Positions 44,365-53,807 of a DNA stretch of 64,000 nt are shown one piece after another. Positions within the stretch are counted from its first letter, which is position 1. Each line of letters opens with the position of its first letter. The notes under the pieces are model-generated. The model saw only the letters and a program-made list of their open reading frames with translations. It was not told where the DNA came from and searched no databases. The position numbers were made by a program, and so were the translations under genes. The stretch covers positions 124,001 to 188,000 of the forward strand of contig NZ_LIRF01000005.1 of the NCBI RefSeq assembly GCF_001297705.1, given 5' to 3'. The DNA comes from Chryseobacterium sp. ERMR1:04. GTDB lineage: Bacteria > Bacteroidota > Bacteroidia > Flavobacteriales > Weeksellaceae.

Positions 44365-45432
44365 ATGAAAAAGAGTCTTTTAGCATTTGTATTTTCTCCA
44401 TTTTTGATGTACGCTCAGGAAGTTCCTACATTAACAGATGAAATGGCGATGAAATTAGCAGATAAACCTATTCATTGCATCAATCAGGAATACCCGAATA
44501 AAACGGCACATATCATTAATAATGAGAAGGAGGTTCCTCTTACTCCCAAAGATCTGCATCCTAGTTTTTATGGTTGTTTCGACTGGCATAGCTCTGTTCA
44601 CGGACATTGGATGTTGGTGAGGTTATTGAAAACAAAGCCTAATTTGGCTAATGCAAAAGAGATTGAAAAGATTCTTGATCAATCATTTCAAAAAAAAAGC
44701 CTTCAGACAGAAGCTGATTATTTCACCAAATATCAGTTAACTACAACATTTGAAAGAACATATGGTTGGGCTTGGGTGTTAAAGCTTGATGAAGAATTAG
44801 CGACTTGGGACCATCCTAAAGCTAAAATTTGGCATCAGAATTTGAAACCTTTAACGGAGAAAATTTTAAATTCATGGAAAGCATATTTGCCTAAACAAAC
44901 CTACCCAAACAGAACCGGGGTACATCCCAATACTGCTTTTGCAATGGCTTTCGCAATCGATTGGGCCAGAGCGAACCAAAACAAAGAATTTGAAAATCAA
45001 TTGACAGAAAAGGCAAAATATTTCTTTTTAAAGGATGAAAAAACGCCTGCTTACTTAGAACCTGATGGTTCAGATTTCTTTTCCCCAAGTTTAGAAATTG
45101 CAGATTTAATGAGAAGGGTTCTTCCTCAGAAGGAATTTGTAAAATGGCTAAATAGTTTCTATGAAAAACGAAGTATAGAGAATATAGAAAAGATTCCTGT
45201 TGTGAGTGATTTGTCTGATTATCAAACCGTTCATTTGGTTGGGTTGTCTTTCACGAAAGCATGGTGTATGAAAGGAATTGCTAAATCTCTTCCAGATAAT
45301 CATCCCTTGAAAAAAGAATTCCAAAAAACGGCTACTGTATTTTTAAACAACGGACTTCCATTGCTATTCCAAGGGAATTATGGAGGAGATCATTGGTTGG
45401 CAAGTTTTGCAGTGTATGCTTTGGAATATTAA
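44365..45432 (+). CDS. DUF2891 family secreted protein
   Basis: A 355-residue protein with a signal peptide (LLAFVFSPFLMYAQ, residues 4-17). The mature part has the family marks HPSFYGCFDWHSSVHGHWML (about 67-86), ERTYGWAWVLKLDEELATWD, HPNTAFAMAFAIDWAR, and FLEPDGSDFFSPSLEIADLM in slightly changed form, and ends with NYGGDHWLASFAVYAL. DUF2891 proteins look like alpha/alpha-toroid hydrolases, possibly acting on glycans, but no activity is established. The stop overlaps by four bases with the stop of the convergent Mpo1-like gene. Confidence 0.88.
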   Translation: MKKSLLAFVFSPFLMYAQEVPTLTDEMAMKLADKPIHCINQEYPNKTAHIINNEKEVPLTPKDLHPSFYGCFDWHSSVHGHWMLVRLLKTKPNLANAKEIEKILDQSFQKKSLQTEADYFTKYQLTTTFERTYGWAWVLKLDEELATWDHPKAKIWHQNLKPLTEKILNSWKAYLPKQTYPNRTGVHPNTAFAMAFAIDWARANQNKEFENQLTEKAKYFFLKDEKTPAYLEPDGSDFFSPSLEIADLMRRVLPQKEFVKWLNSFYEKRSIENIEKIPVVSDLSDYQTVHLVGLSFTKAWCMKGIAKSLPDNHPLKKEFQKTATVFLNNGLPLLFQGNYGGDHWLASFAVYALEY

Positions 45433-45902
45433 TATCTGATTCCCAATTTCTTTAAAATATAACTCAAAAGCCAGATGGGCCCAATTAAAAGAAACTGTAA
45501 ATCTTTGAGGAAAGAAGGTTTTTTTCCTTCAATCTTATGTCCAACAAACTGTAAAATCCAAGTGATGACGAAAACACTTAGATAAACGATCCATGAACGG
45601 TTACCAAAATGAATGTTGATGGCAAAGGTAAAATGCTCCATTAAAAGCATGGCAATAGCCATAATAAGACTCACCAATAAAGAAAGTCTTATATAGAATG
45701 CCGTCACCAAAACTACTGCTATAATACTCACAATACTGATGCATCCGTAGTAAGGAGCACAGAAATGGGGAGACGGAATGAGGGAGATAAAACCTAAGAT
45801 CGTCCAAAAGATTAAGGGCACGCAGATCCAGTGAATCAGTTTGTTAGTCATATTTCTATGGCTTTCGGCATACTCTGCAAAGAATAGATCAATCTTTCTC
45901 AT
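45429..45902 (-). CDS. Mpo1-like (DUF962) membrane protein
   Basis: A 157-residue protein with four or so hydrophobic segments. The start MRKIDLFFAEYAESHRNMTN followed by KLIHWICVPLIFWTILG is the family signature, with conserved histidines in ESHRN, KLIHW and LMEHFTFAINIHFGN. Yeast Mpo1 of this family is an iron-dependent dioxygenase in fatty acid alpha-oxidation; the bacterial role is not established. The frame is open to 45950, but the extra 16 residues are not family-like, so ATG 45902 is used. Confidence 0.85.
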   Translation of the reverse strand: MRKIDLFFAEYAESHRNMTNKLIHWICVPLIFWTILGFISLIPSPHFCAPYYGCISIVSIIAVVLVTAFYIRLSLLVSLIMAIAMLLMEHFTFAINIHFGNRSWIVYLSVFVITWILQFVGHKIEGKKPSFLKDLQFLLIGPIWLLSYILKKLGIRY

Positions 45903-45938
45903 AATAGGGAGTTTGTAAACTCCTAAATTAATAAAATT

Positions 45939-45969
45939 TTGTAATCGCAAAGCATATTGCTTACATTTG
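45939..45969 (+). promoter_or_regulatory. Promoter of the AraC-type regulator, giving a leaderless transcript
   Basis: TTG at 45939-45941, a 20-base spacer and TACATTTG at 45962-45969. The ATG follows only four bases later, at about the expected RNA start. Confidence 0.5.
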
Positions 45970-45973
45970 TGTT

Positions 45974-46819
45974 ATGTCTGTCTTAGAAAAGTTTGGAGTA
46001 GAGATTTTTACACAAAAAAATATTTTCGAAAGGATCTCTGCCGATAAGCCTTTTCGTCCGGATAACCCTGCTTTTATTTTTATTAAAACGGGTACCATAA
46101 AGCTCAAACAGCATTTTCGTGATTTGGAGCTTTCTGAGAATATGTTTATGGTCACCGATCCACAAACAATTTACGAAATGGTTTCCGTGAGTGATGATTT
46201 TCAATCCAGAATGGTTTCTTATAAGCGAGAATTTATTTCTGCGTTATCATTGAAATTCAATAGATTAATTACCTATCGTTATTTTCGTCAGCAGATGAAT
46301 ATTGGCGTTCCTTTTCAACAAGACGAAATGGATGTTGTTTGGAAAAGCGTGAATTTTCTGAAATATATTTTGGATTCTCCCACCGAGATGACGTACAAAA
46401 AAGAAATTGTAGAACACTTATTCTCCGTTTTTTGTTATCAAATGGCAGGTATTATTTCTAATGAAGATAATAATTCGATGAGCCAGATGTCCAGACAGGA
46501 AGAAATTGTTTTTAATTTCCTTACAGATCTTGCAGAGCACCATCTCACAGAGCGGACGGTTGAGTTCTACGCCGAGCGGCAGTCGATTACAACGAGACAT
46601 CTTTCTTCGGTGGTGAAGACGATAACAGGAAAGTCGGCAAGCCAGATCATCGCAGTGATTGTAATGAATGAAGCCAAAGTGCTTTTAAACTCCTCAAAAA
46701 AGCCTGTTTCAGAGATTTCATCGATCTTGGGATTTAGTGATCAGTACTCATTTTCTCACTTTTTTAAGAAACATTTGGACGTAAGCCCGAGCCAATATAG
46801 AAATCAGTTCGAAAGTTAG
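45974..46819 (+). CDS. AraC-family transcriptional regulator
   Basis: A 281-residue regulator. The N-terminal ~170 residues form a cupin-like sensor domain (FRPDNPAFIFIKTGTIKLKQ, MVTDPQTIYEMVSVSDDF). The C-terminal double helix-turn-helix has FYAERQSITTRHLSSVVKTI, TGKSASQIIAVIVMNEAKVLL and ISSILGFSDQYSFSHFFKKH, ending DVSPSQYRNQF. It sits just upstream of, and in the same direction as, the TolC-HlyD-MFS operon, so it probably controls that operon, in response to an unknown ligand. A promoter lies at 45939-45969. Confidence 0.92.
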   Translation: MSVLEKFGVEIFTQKNIFERISADKPFRPDNPAFIFIKTGTIKLKQHFRDLELSENMFMVTDPQTIYEMVSVSDDFQSRMVSYKREFISALSLKFNRLITYRYFRQQMNIGVPFQQDEMDVVWKSVNFLKYILDSPTEMTYKKEIVEHLFSVFCYQMAGIISNEDNNSMSQMSRQEEIVFNFLTDLAEHHLTERTVEFYAERQSITTRHLSSVVKTITGKSASQIIAVIVMNEAKVLLNSSKKPVSEISSILGFSDQYSFSHFFKKHLDVSPSQYRNQFES

Positions 46820-46862
46820 AATCTTACATTTGAACATCTTTTTCCAATTCTCAAGCATTTCA

Positions 46863-46888
46863 TTGAGCTTCTTTACACGCTAACTTTG
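46863..46888 (+). promoter_or_regulatory. Promoter of the efflux operon
   Basis: TTG at 46863-46865 and TAACTTTG at 46881-46888, 15 bases apart, slightly shorter than the usual spacer, as often seen for activator-dependent promoters. ATG 46909 follows. Confidence 0.55.
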
Positions 46889-46908
46889 TACTCGTAAAAC
46901 AAGGTAAA

Positions 46909-48219
46909 ATGGTAAAGAATATAAAAACAGCACTATCACTCGTGATAGCACTATTTCCTGCGCTGTTTTTTTCACAAGAAATTAAACAGCTGACAGCGAA
47001 TGAAGTCGCCGAACTGGCACTACAAAATCATCAGCAATTAAAGGTTTCGGCTCAGAATATTGACATTGCGAAACAAAATACGAATGTTACAAAACTACAA
47101 AAACTGCCCACGATTACGGCTTCTACAAGTCAGTTTTATTTAGGGAACGTGTTGGCAATCGACAAAGATTTTTCAAATTCAACCAATATTCCGATGCCTC
47201 ATTATGGAAGTTCTTACGCGGTACAGGCGACTCAACTGATCTTTAAAGGTGGATTGGTAAATAAGTCTATTGAAATGGCCGGACTTCGTGAGCAATTATC
47301 AGAATTGGATCTGGAGAAAAATAAGCAGGATGTTAAACTTTTAGTGATCTCTAATTATTTGGACGTTTATAAAATTTTAAACCAAGAATCGGTTTTTCAA
47401 AATAACAAAAAGCTGGCTCAGGAACGTTTGAAAAACATTCAAAAATTTTATCAGCAGGGAATGGTTACCCGAAACGAAGTAATTCGTGGAGAATTGGCCA
47501 TTAAAAACTTAGATCAGGGAATTTTAACGTTAGCGAATAATAAGAAAATACTTAATTATAATTTAAGCATTGCATTGGGTTTGCCATCTGATACTGAGAT
47601 TATTCCGATTGAAAGTTTAGCCAACAAAGAATCTGGTATCGGGATAGATTATTATTTTGATTTAGCCCATAACAGCAATCCACAAATGAAATCTGCAAAG
47701 ACGAATATGGATGTTGCCGACAAAAATATTGAGATCATTAAAACCGATAAAATGCCAACATTAGCAGGTTTTGGAGGCTATACTTTACAAAGGCCCATTA
47801 CCACGAGAAACCCTGTTTTAGATATGTATTCCGGAGGTTGGCAAACTGGCGTTTCTTTGAGTTATAATATTGATAATCTGTATAAAACGAAAGAAAGAGT
47901 GAAGCTTGGAGAGCTGCAAAAAAATCAGGCTAATGATGCCATGACATTGGTTCAGCAAAATATAGATATGGGAGTGAATGCTGCGTATGTTAAATATCAG
48001 GAATCTATTCTGCAAGCTGGAATTTTGGATGAAGCTAAACAATTAGCTGAAGAAAACTACAAAATTACGGAAGCTAAATATCTGAATCAATTGGCTGTAC
48101 AGGCTGAAATGATCGATGCTCAAAACCAAAAACTACAATCTGAACTGGATTTTGCGAATGCAGAGATCAATGTATTGTACCAATATTACAATCTTTTGAA
48201 ATCTACAGGAACGCTTTAA
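46909..48219 (+). CDS. TolC-family outer-membrane efflux channel
   Basis: A 436-residue protein. Signal peptide VIALFPALFFSQ (cleavage near residue 24), then two OEP repeats of long helices and beta strands: LTANEVAELALQNHQQLKVS, VTKLQKLPTITASTSQFYLG, and in the second half AHNSNPQMKSAKTNMDVAD and KMPTLAGFGGYTLQRP. TolC-type trimers form the outer-membrane channel of tripartite pumps. It is the first gene of an operon with an HlyD adaptor 24 bases downstream and an MFS pump behind that. No outer-membrane lipobox. Substrate unknown. Confidence 0.92.
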   Translation: MVKNIKTALSLVIALFPALFFSQEIKQLTANEVAELALQNHQQLKVSAQNIDIAKQNTNVTKLQKLPTITASTSQFYLGNVLAIDKDFSNSTNIPMPHYGSSYAVQATQLIFKGGLVNKSIEMAGLREQLSELDLEKNKQDVKLLVISNYLDVYKILNQESVFQNNKKLAQERLKNIQKFYQQGMVTRNEVIRGELAIKNLDQGILTLANNKKILNYNLSIALGLPSDTEIIPIESLANKESGIGIDYYFDLAHNSNPQMKSAKTNMDVADKNIEIIKTDKMPTLAGFGGYTLQRPITTRNPVLDMYSGGWQTGVSLSYNIDNLYKTKERVKLGELQKNQANDAMTLVQQNIDMGVNAAYVKYQESILQAGILDEAKQLAEENYKITEAKYLNQLAVQAEMIDAQNQKLQSELDFANAEINVLYQYYNLLKSTGTL

Positions 48220-48243
48220 TTTTTTTAAACTGAAAATCAAACA

Positions 48244-49371
48244 ATGGAAAACAAGGAACAAAATACTCAAAATATAGCACCACAAACAGTTCAGGCACCT
48301 GAAAAACCAAGTGTTGCTCAAAAGAAAAAAGAAAATAAAAAGAATAAGATAAGAGCGATTATTTCAAACACGATTGTTTTTTTACTGATCGGTTTCGGAC
48401 TGTTCTGGTTGGTTCGTGAATATTTTCATATCGGAGATAAAACGTATACAGAGGCTGCTCAGGTGGAAGAATTTATCAACCCAATTAATACGAGAGTTTC
48501 GGCATATATCAAAGAAATAAAATTCATTGAACATCAACAGGTAAAAAAAGGAGATACGTTAGCTATTTTGGATGATCGTGAAATTGTAACTCAATTAGGA
48601 CAGGCGGAAGCAGCATATCAGAATGCGTTGGCACAACGTTCGGCGACTTCTTCTTCAGTAAACACCGTTTCCAATAACGTAAGTGTTATGGAATCTAATA
48701 TTGCCGGTGCAAAAGCAAGACTTTGGAATGCTGAACAAAATTTAAACAGATATAAAAACCTGTTGGCTTCTGAAGCAGTAACAAGACAGCAATACGACCA
48801 GGTAAAAACGGAATATGATGCTCAAAAAGCAGCGTATGAAACGTTTGTGAATCAAAAGCAGTCTGCCAATCTTTCAACTACGGAGGTGAAGAGCAAATTA
48901 GGAATCAATGATGCGGAGATCAAAAGAACGAAATCGGCATTGGATATGGCTAAGATCAATCTTTCTTATACCGTCATTACGGCGCCTTACGATGGTGTAA
49001 TGGGGAGGAGAACAATTTCCGAAGGGCAGTTAATTCAACCCGGTCAGCAAGTTGCAACGATTGTTTTGAACGGTCAAAAATGGGTAACCGCCAACTTCTT
49101 AGAAAGTCAGATGCCTAATATCAAAATCGGAGAGAAAATGATGATGACGGCAGATGCTTTAGGTGGGCAAAAATTTGAAGGAATTGTTACGGCAGTTTCA
49201 GCAGCAACAGGATCAAGATATTCAAGTGTGCCGACGGATAATTCTACCGGGAATTTTATTAAAGTGCAGCAAAGAATTCCTGTAAGAATTGAGTTTACAA
49301 CTTCTAATAAAAAAGAAGATATTGCTCAGCTGAGTGCGGGAATGAATATGAATATCAGTATTAATAAATAG
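48244..49371 (+). CDS. HlyD/EmrA-family periplasmic adaptor
   Basis: A 375-residue adaptor of the EmrA type. A charged cytoplasmic tail (KKKENKKNKIRAIIS), one membrane helix (FLLIGFGLFWLVREY, residues 48-62), then a barrel-sandwich (lipoyl) half motif VSAYIKEIKFIEHQQVKKGD, a long coiled-coil hairpin (about 110-220) and the second half NLSYTVITAPYDGVMGRRTI, followed by a beta-barrel with GQKWVTANFLESQMPNIKIG. It links the MFS pump to the TolC channel. Lies in operon between both. Confidence 0.94.
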   Translation: MENKEQNTQNIAPQTVQAPEKPSVAQKKKENKKNKIRAIISNTIVFLLIGFGLFWLVREYFHIGDKTYTEAAQVEEFINPINTRVSAYIKEIKFIEHQQVKKGDTLAILDDREIVTQLGQAEAAYQNALAQRSATSSSVNTVSNNVSVMESNIAGAKARLWNAEQNLNRYKNLLASEAVTRQQYDQVKTEYDAQKAAYETFVNQKQSANLSTTEVKSKLGINDAEIKRTKSALDMAKINLSYTVITAPYDGVMGRRTISEGQLIQPGQQVATIVLNGQKWVTANFLESQMPNIKIGEKMMMTADALGGQKFEGIVTAVSAATGSRYSSVPTDNSTGNFIKVQQRIPVRIEFTTSNKKEDIAQLSAGMNMNISINK

Positions 49372-49461
49372 TCAGTTGTGAATCGTTAATAGGTCAATTT
49401 GGATGAAAAAATTCACAATTGATGTATTGACAAGTCACAGTCAAAATAATTAATTATCAAC

Positions 49462-51054
49462 ATGTATAACAAAGGACTATATCACGATTGGGTACCAAAA
49501 CCCATACAGCTTTTGCTGATTGTATTGCTGCTTGCCGTAGTAATGCCATTGGGTGGAGTATTCACGGGAAACATCAGTTATCTGGTGAGCGGTACCGGTG
49601 TGATGACCGAATACTTCATGTGGGCCAATTATGCCACAACGATTGGAATGGGAGCGTGTATGCCGATTGTTATGAGATTCAAAATGAGGTTTAAAGTTCG
49701 GGATAAAATGATTGTTTTATTGGTTCTTTTGGGTTTGTTGAGCTATCTGAATGCTACGACTATTGATCCAATGATCTTTATTTTTACCTCATTAATTATC
49801 GGGTTTCTAAAAATGATGGTTACGATAGAACTGTTCTTACCATTAATGGCGATGATCGGGAACAGAGGGATGTTTTACGGAGCATTTTATACCTTCGTTT
49901 TAGTAATGAACCAAGTGGCAGCGTATTATGCGGTGGAAGTTTCTATTCAATATAATTGGCAGCAATTCTATATTTTAATATCGGTTTTCTGTTTTATTTT
50001 GGCGCTTTTACACTGGATTTTTATGCACGACAAATATTTTGCTTTAAAAATTCCGTTGCATTATATTGATTGGTTGAGTATTTTACTTTTTGTTTCAACG
50101 TTCATGTTTTCAGCGTATGTTTTCTCTTTTGGAAAGCAACAGGATTGGTTGAATTCAAGTAAAATTATCAACGCCAGTATCGCTGCTTTTGTAAGTTTTG
50201 CGTCGTTGGTATTGAGACAGTTAACCTTAAAAAGACCTTACTTAGCGTTCACCATATTTTCAAAAAACAATGTTCAGCACGGATTATTTATGTTGTTGTG
50301 TCTGGGAATGTTTTTAGGAACAACTTCTATTCAGAATACATTTGCTGTCGGAGTGTTGGGGTATGACCAATTAACGAATGCTAGATTAAATTTATTAATG
50401 ATTCCAGGATTAGTTTTAGCGGGAGTAACAGCCATATTTTGGTTTAAAAAAGAAGTACCGTTGAAGATGTTCATTTTTTCAGGCTTTTCAGCAATGATGG
50501 GCTATGTGATTATCATGTACTTTTCAATGGTCTTAGAATTCTCTTATGATGGTTGGTATTTACCGATGTTTCTGAAAGGATATGGAATGGGTTCACTGTT
50601 CATCTCAGTCTGGTTTTATACGCTGGATAAATTGGCACTGGATGATATGTTAGCCGCTATTGGATTGGTATTGGTTTGGAGAACATTTTTTGCTGTTGGA
50701 TTTTTCTCAGCAATATATTCTTGGTTTCAATATCATTTTCAGATTGTTGCGGTTGGAGACTTAGCAGTGTATATGGATGGAATGACGATAAGTCCACAAA
50801 ACGTAGCTGCTAATATGAAAGCTATTCAACTCAATGCAATTATTGCTGCCAATAAAAAGCTATTTGGATATATTATTCTTGCTGGTTTTGGAGTGTTGGC
50901 TTACGTTATCACCCATCATTTTGGAAGAGAACAATTTACGTATGTCCGATTTGTAAGAATGTTGAGTGGAAAATCAGTGATTGCTAGAAGAAGATTAAGA
51001 GAACGAAAAAGATTACTGGAAGATATAAAAGACGCAGCTGGGCCTGTGATGTAA
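49462..51054 (+). CDS. MFS efflux transporter (EmrB/DHA2-like)
   Basis: A 530-residue inner-membrane protein with about 14 hydrophobic segments, the number typical for the DHA2 drug:H+ antiporter group. Features include LLLIVLLLAVVMPLGGVFTG (helix 1), YATTIGMGACMPIVMRFKMR at the loop 2-3, and YGMGSLFISVWFYTLDKLAL late. The classic G-x3-D-x-x-G-R loop motif is replaced by a Met/Arg/Phe-rich form. As third gene of the TolC-HlyD-MFS operon it should be the energy-coupled pump; substrates may be drugs, bile acids or siderophores. The basic C-terminal tail (RRRLRERKRLLEDIKD) is cytoplasmic. A terminator follows. Confidence 0.88.
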   Translation: MYNKGLYHDWVPKPIQLLLIVLLLAVVMPLGGVFTGNISYLVSGTGVMTEYFMWANYATTIGMGACMPIVMRFKMRFKVRDKMIVLLVLLGLLSYLNATTIDPMIFIFTSLIIGFLKMMVTIELFLPLMAMIGNRGMFYGAFYTFVLVMNQVAAYYAVEVSIQYNWQQFYILISVFCFILALLHWIFMHDKYFALKIPLHYIDWLSILLFVSTFMFSAYVFSFGKQQDWLNSSKIINASIAAFVSFASLVLRQLTLKRPYLAFTIFSKNNVQHGLFMLLCLGMFLGTTSIQNTFAVGVLGYDQLTNARLNLLMIPGLVLAGVTAIFWFKKEVPLKMFIFSGFSAMMGYVIIMYFSMVLEFSYDGWYLPMFLKGYGMGSLFISVWFYTLDKLALDDMLAAIGLVLVWRTFFAVGFFSAIYSWFQYHFQIVAVGDLAVYMDGMTISPQNVAANMKAIQLNAIIAANKKLFGYIILAGFGVLAYVITHHFGREQFTYVRFVRMLSGKSVIARRRLRERKRLLEDIKDAAGPVM

Positions 51055-51074
51055 AGATACCTTGTTTTTCACTT

Positions 51075-51116
51075 GTAGAACTCCATTTTATTGTAAAGTG
51101 GGGTTCTACTTTTTTT
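51075..51116 (+). terminator. Terminator of the efflux operon
   Basis: GTAGAACTCCA pairs, with one wobble, with TGGGGTTCTAC, followed by T7. Confidence 0.75.
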
Positions 51117-51165
51117 AGGAAAAGGCAATAATTAAATGCTTTTTTTTGAGCTTTTATTTTGTAGA

Positions 51166-51430
51166 GTTGGTTTTTCGCAAAGGCGCAATTTATTCTTTTT
51201 ATACTGTTGTAAGGCGCAAGGATTTTATCTGCGATAAAATTTAATAATGCAAAATTATTATAGAATTGATATAACATAATGCTTGCTGAGAATCTATGAT
51301 TTTATTGTGCCCTAAAGCAGAGTAGAGTTAAAAAACCTTTGCGCTTTAGCGATATTTCAAAAAGAAATCCATAAAGAAGGAAGAATCATACGCCCATGTA
51401 GAATATGAAAAATTTCATGCTATCTTATTT
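51166..51430. repeat. CGCAAAGGCGCAA repeat, second copy, and spacer
   Basis: Bases 51166-51241 repeat 14437-14513: GTTGGTTTTTCGCAAAGGCG, then TAAGGCGCAAGGATTTTATC and GATAAAAT. A related word (CCTTTGCGCTTTAGCGATAT) follows near 51341. No gene lies in the 51055-51489 gap. Confidence 0.6.
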
Positions 51431-51433
51431 TTA

Positions 51434-51459
51434 TTGATTCTAAATAATAGTTAAATTTG
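51434..51459 (+). promoter_or_regulatory. Promoter of the TonB receptor gene
   Basis: TTG at 51434-51436 and TAAATTTG at 51452-51459, 15 bases apart. It supports ATG 51490 over the upstream in-frame TTG at 51457. Confidence 0.5.
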
Positions 51460-51489
51460 AACATATTTATAAAACTTTTAATTAGAAGA

Positions 51490-53703
51490 ATGAAAAAGCA
51501 GTATGTAGTAATAGCTTTATTGATTTCGGGAACCGTATTTTCCCAGGCAACACAAGATTCACTAACGTCTAAAAGTATTGAAGATGTAGTGATTGTAGCG
51601 TCAAGAAAACCTACAAAAATCTCTGAAATTCCCGGAACAGTTTGGGTGGTACAGAAAGAAAAAATTCAACAGCAGGCAAAAAGTGGAGTGCCAATTAAAG
51701 AGATGTTAGCGATTTTAATTCCAAGTATGGATATTGGTCCACAAGGAAGAACAAATTACGGACAAAACATGAGAGGACGTTCTGCGTTGGTGATGATTGA
51801 TGGAGTTTCTTTAAACAGTATTCGTTCAATCAGTCGTCAGTTGGATGCAATTGATCCTTTTAATATCGAAAGAATTGAGGTGCTTTCAGGAGCAAGTGCA
51901 ATTTATGGAGGAAATGCAACAGGTGGAATCATTAATATTATTACTAAAACGCCATCCAGAAACGGAATCAGTGGAGAAACTGAATTAGGCGCTCGTACAG
52001 GATTTATGGGAAGTGATGACCATGATTTCCGTGCGGCACAGTCCATTTCAGGAAAAGGTGAGAAGTTTTTCGGAAGATTAGGAATTGCCTATCAACAAAA
52101 TGGAGGAGTGTATGGAGCCGATGAAAAGCAACTTTTAACCGATATCACCCAAACCGATCTTCAATACAATCAGACCATTGATATCTTGGCAACCGGAGGA
52201 TATAAATTTAATAACAAACATAAAATTACCGCTTCTCTTCAATATTATAATTCTAAGTTTAATGGAGACAGAAGTCTTTATTTAGGCGAAAATTTAAGCG
52301 CTTTTACTACTAAAAACGCGAGTTTATTGGGGATGAGAGACGGTTTTTCTTCTGATAAAAATGTAGGAACCGAACGTTATATGGGAACGGTAACCTATAA
52401 TGGAAGTGATATTTTAGGAGGTCAGGATCTGTATGTTCAATTTGCTACCCGTGGTGAAAAATTAGGATTCTATCCTTTCCCTGGAAGTGTGAAAATTCCT
52501 GCAACTACTTCTTATATGTCGTCTTCTCAGCAAGATACTTATTATTCAGGACTAAAAGCATTGCTCTCTAAATCTTGGAAAGGTCTCAACGTAACGTATG
52601 GAGTAGATGTTGATCTGGAGAAATTCGAAGGCGCACAATCTGTTTATGATATTGCCAAAACAATGTCTAGCGGAGGGTTGGTGAATGAAACAAAATACAG
52701 CTTAGGAAGATATCCTACCAATCATTCTCAAAGTTATGCAGGATATGTTCAGACGAAATACAACATTCTTCCAAAATTACAATTGAACGGAGGAGTACGT
52801 TACCAAAACATCAATGTAAAAGTAGATGATTTTGTAGGATCTCAACAGCAGACGCAAGTGGCAATGGGGTATGGAAAATCGGCTTCTGCGATTCCCGGAG
52901 GTAGCAGTTCATATAATGTAACATTGGCAAATGCCGGATTGTTGTATAAATTCAATGAGCAGCATCAGGCTTGGGGAACTTTCTCTCAAGGGGTAAGCTT
53001 AGCGGATCCTTCAAAATATTATGGAATCGGGAATTATAATTTGAATACCGTAACCGGAAATTGGGATGTTGTTTCAAGTATCAACGTACAGCAGCAATCT
53101 TTGCAGGCGATAAAAACCAATCAGTTTGAACTAGGATACCGTATCAATAAAGGTGGATTAAGAGGTCAGATTGCAGGATTTTTAAGTAATTCTGATAAGT
53201 CGATTGCGGTTGATAAAACTACTTTCCAAATTCTTGTGAATGATCTGAAACTAAGAAATATGGGAATTGAAGCCGAAATTTCTTATACCCTAAACAATGG
53301 CGTTTACTTTGGAGCCAGCGGATTGTTGATCAAATCTGAGGTTGACAACAAAGGAGAATGGATAAAGCAGGAGATTTACAATGCTTCGCCTTCAAAATTG
53401 GTAACGTACATTGGGTATAATTTTAAAAGCTGGTCATTCAGATTCCAGTCGCTTCAAAACTTCAAGTTAAGGGATAATATCAATAATGAAATTGACGGAT
53501 ATAATACCTCAGATCTAATGGTGGGCTACCGATTCAATTGGGGTAAATTTAATTTAGGGATTCAAAACGTGTTTAATACAGATTATCAAACCATCTGGAG
53601 CAAGCGTTCTCAGGTACTATATTCTTCTTATGGACTTCCGGAATTGTTTAATTACAAAGGAAGAGGAAGAACATTTAACCTTTCTTACACCTTTGATTTT
53701 TAA
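51490..53703 (+). CDS. TonB-dependent siderophore receptor
   Basis: A 737-residue outer-membrane receptor. Signal peptide VVIALLISGTVFSQ (cleavage near residue 19), the TonB box region around IEDVVIVASRKPTK, the plug domain (about 40-150) with RGRSALVMIDGVSLNSIR and IERIEVLSGASAIYGGNATG, then the 22-strand barrel to the C-terminal FDF. GGIINIITKTPSRNG is typical for siderophore receptors. It imports a ferric chelate with TonB energy. A siderophore-interacting reductase gene follows about 100 bases downstream, which supports the substrate class. No large substrate-specific SusD partner is present. Confidence 0.93.
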   Translation: MKKQYVVIALLISGTVFSQATQDSLTSKSIEDVVIVASRKPTKISEIPGTVWVVQKEKIQQQAKSGVPIKEMLAILIPSMDIGPQGRTNYGQNMRGRSALVMIDGVSLNSIRSISRQLDAIDPFNIERIEVLSGASAIYGGNATGGIINIITKTPSRNGISGETELGARTGFMGSDDHDFRAAQSISGKGEKFFGRLGIAYQQNGGVYGADEKQLLTDITQTDLQYNQTIDILATGGYKFNNKHKITASLQYYNSKFNGDRSLYLGENLSAFTTKNASLLGMRDGFSSDKNVGTERYMGTVTYNGSDILGGQDLYVQFATRGEKLGFYPFPGSVKIPATTSYMSSSQQDTYYSGLKALLSKSWKGLNVTYGVDVDLEKFEGAQSVYDIAKTMSSGGLVNETKYSLGRYPTNHSQSYAGYVQTKYNILPKLQLNGGVRYQNINVKVDDFVGSQQQTQVAMGYGKSASAIPGGSSSYNVTLANAGLLYKFNEQHQAWGTFSQGVSLADPSKYYGIGNYNLNTVTGNWDVVSSINVQQQSLQAIKTNQFELGYRINKGGLRGQIAGFLSNSDKSIAVDKTTFQILVNDLKLRNMGIEAEISYTLNNGVYFGASGLLIKSEVDNKGEWIKQEIYNASPSKLVTYIGYNFKSWSFRFQSLQNFKLRDNINNEIDGYNTSDLMVGYRFNWGKFNLGIQNVFNTDYQTIWSKRSQVLYSSYGLPELFNYKGRGRTFNLSYTFDF

Positions 53704-53807
53704 TTATTTGAATTAAGATTGTCTTAATTTAAATCCAATATATCACAAATCCGGCTTTTCTATGAAAATAAAGAAGTCGGTTTATTAATTTAAAAAAACT
53801 TTCAGTT

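Noticed and set aside
53704..53807. TTAAGA-TTG-TCTTAA palindrome between the TonB receptor and the reductase genes, considered as a Fur site
   Set aside because: It is too short and A/T-only to be told from chance, and lies between co-directed genes where no promoter is evident.
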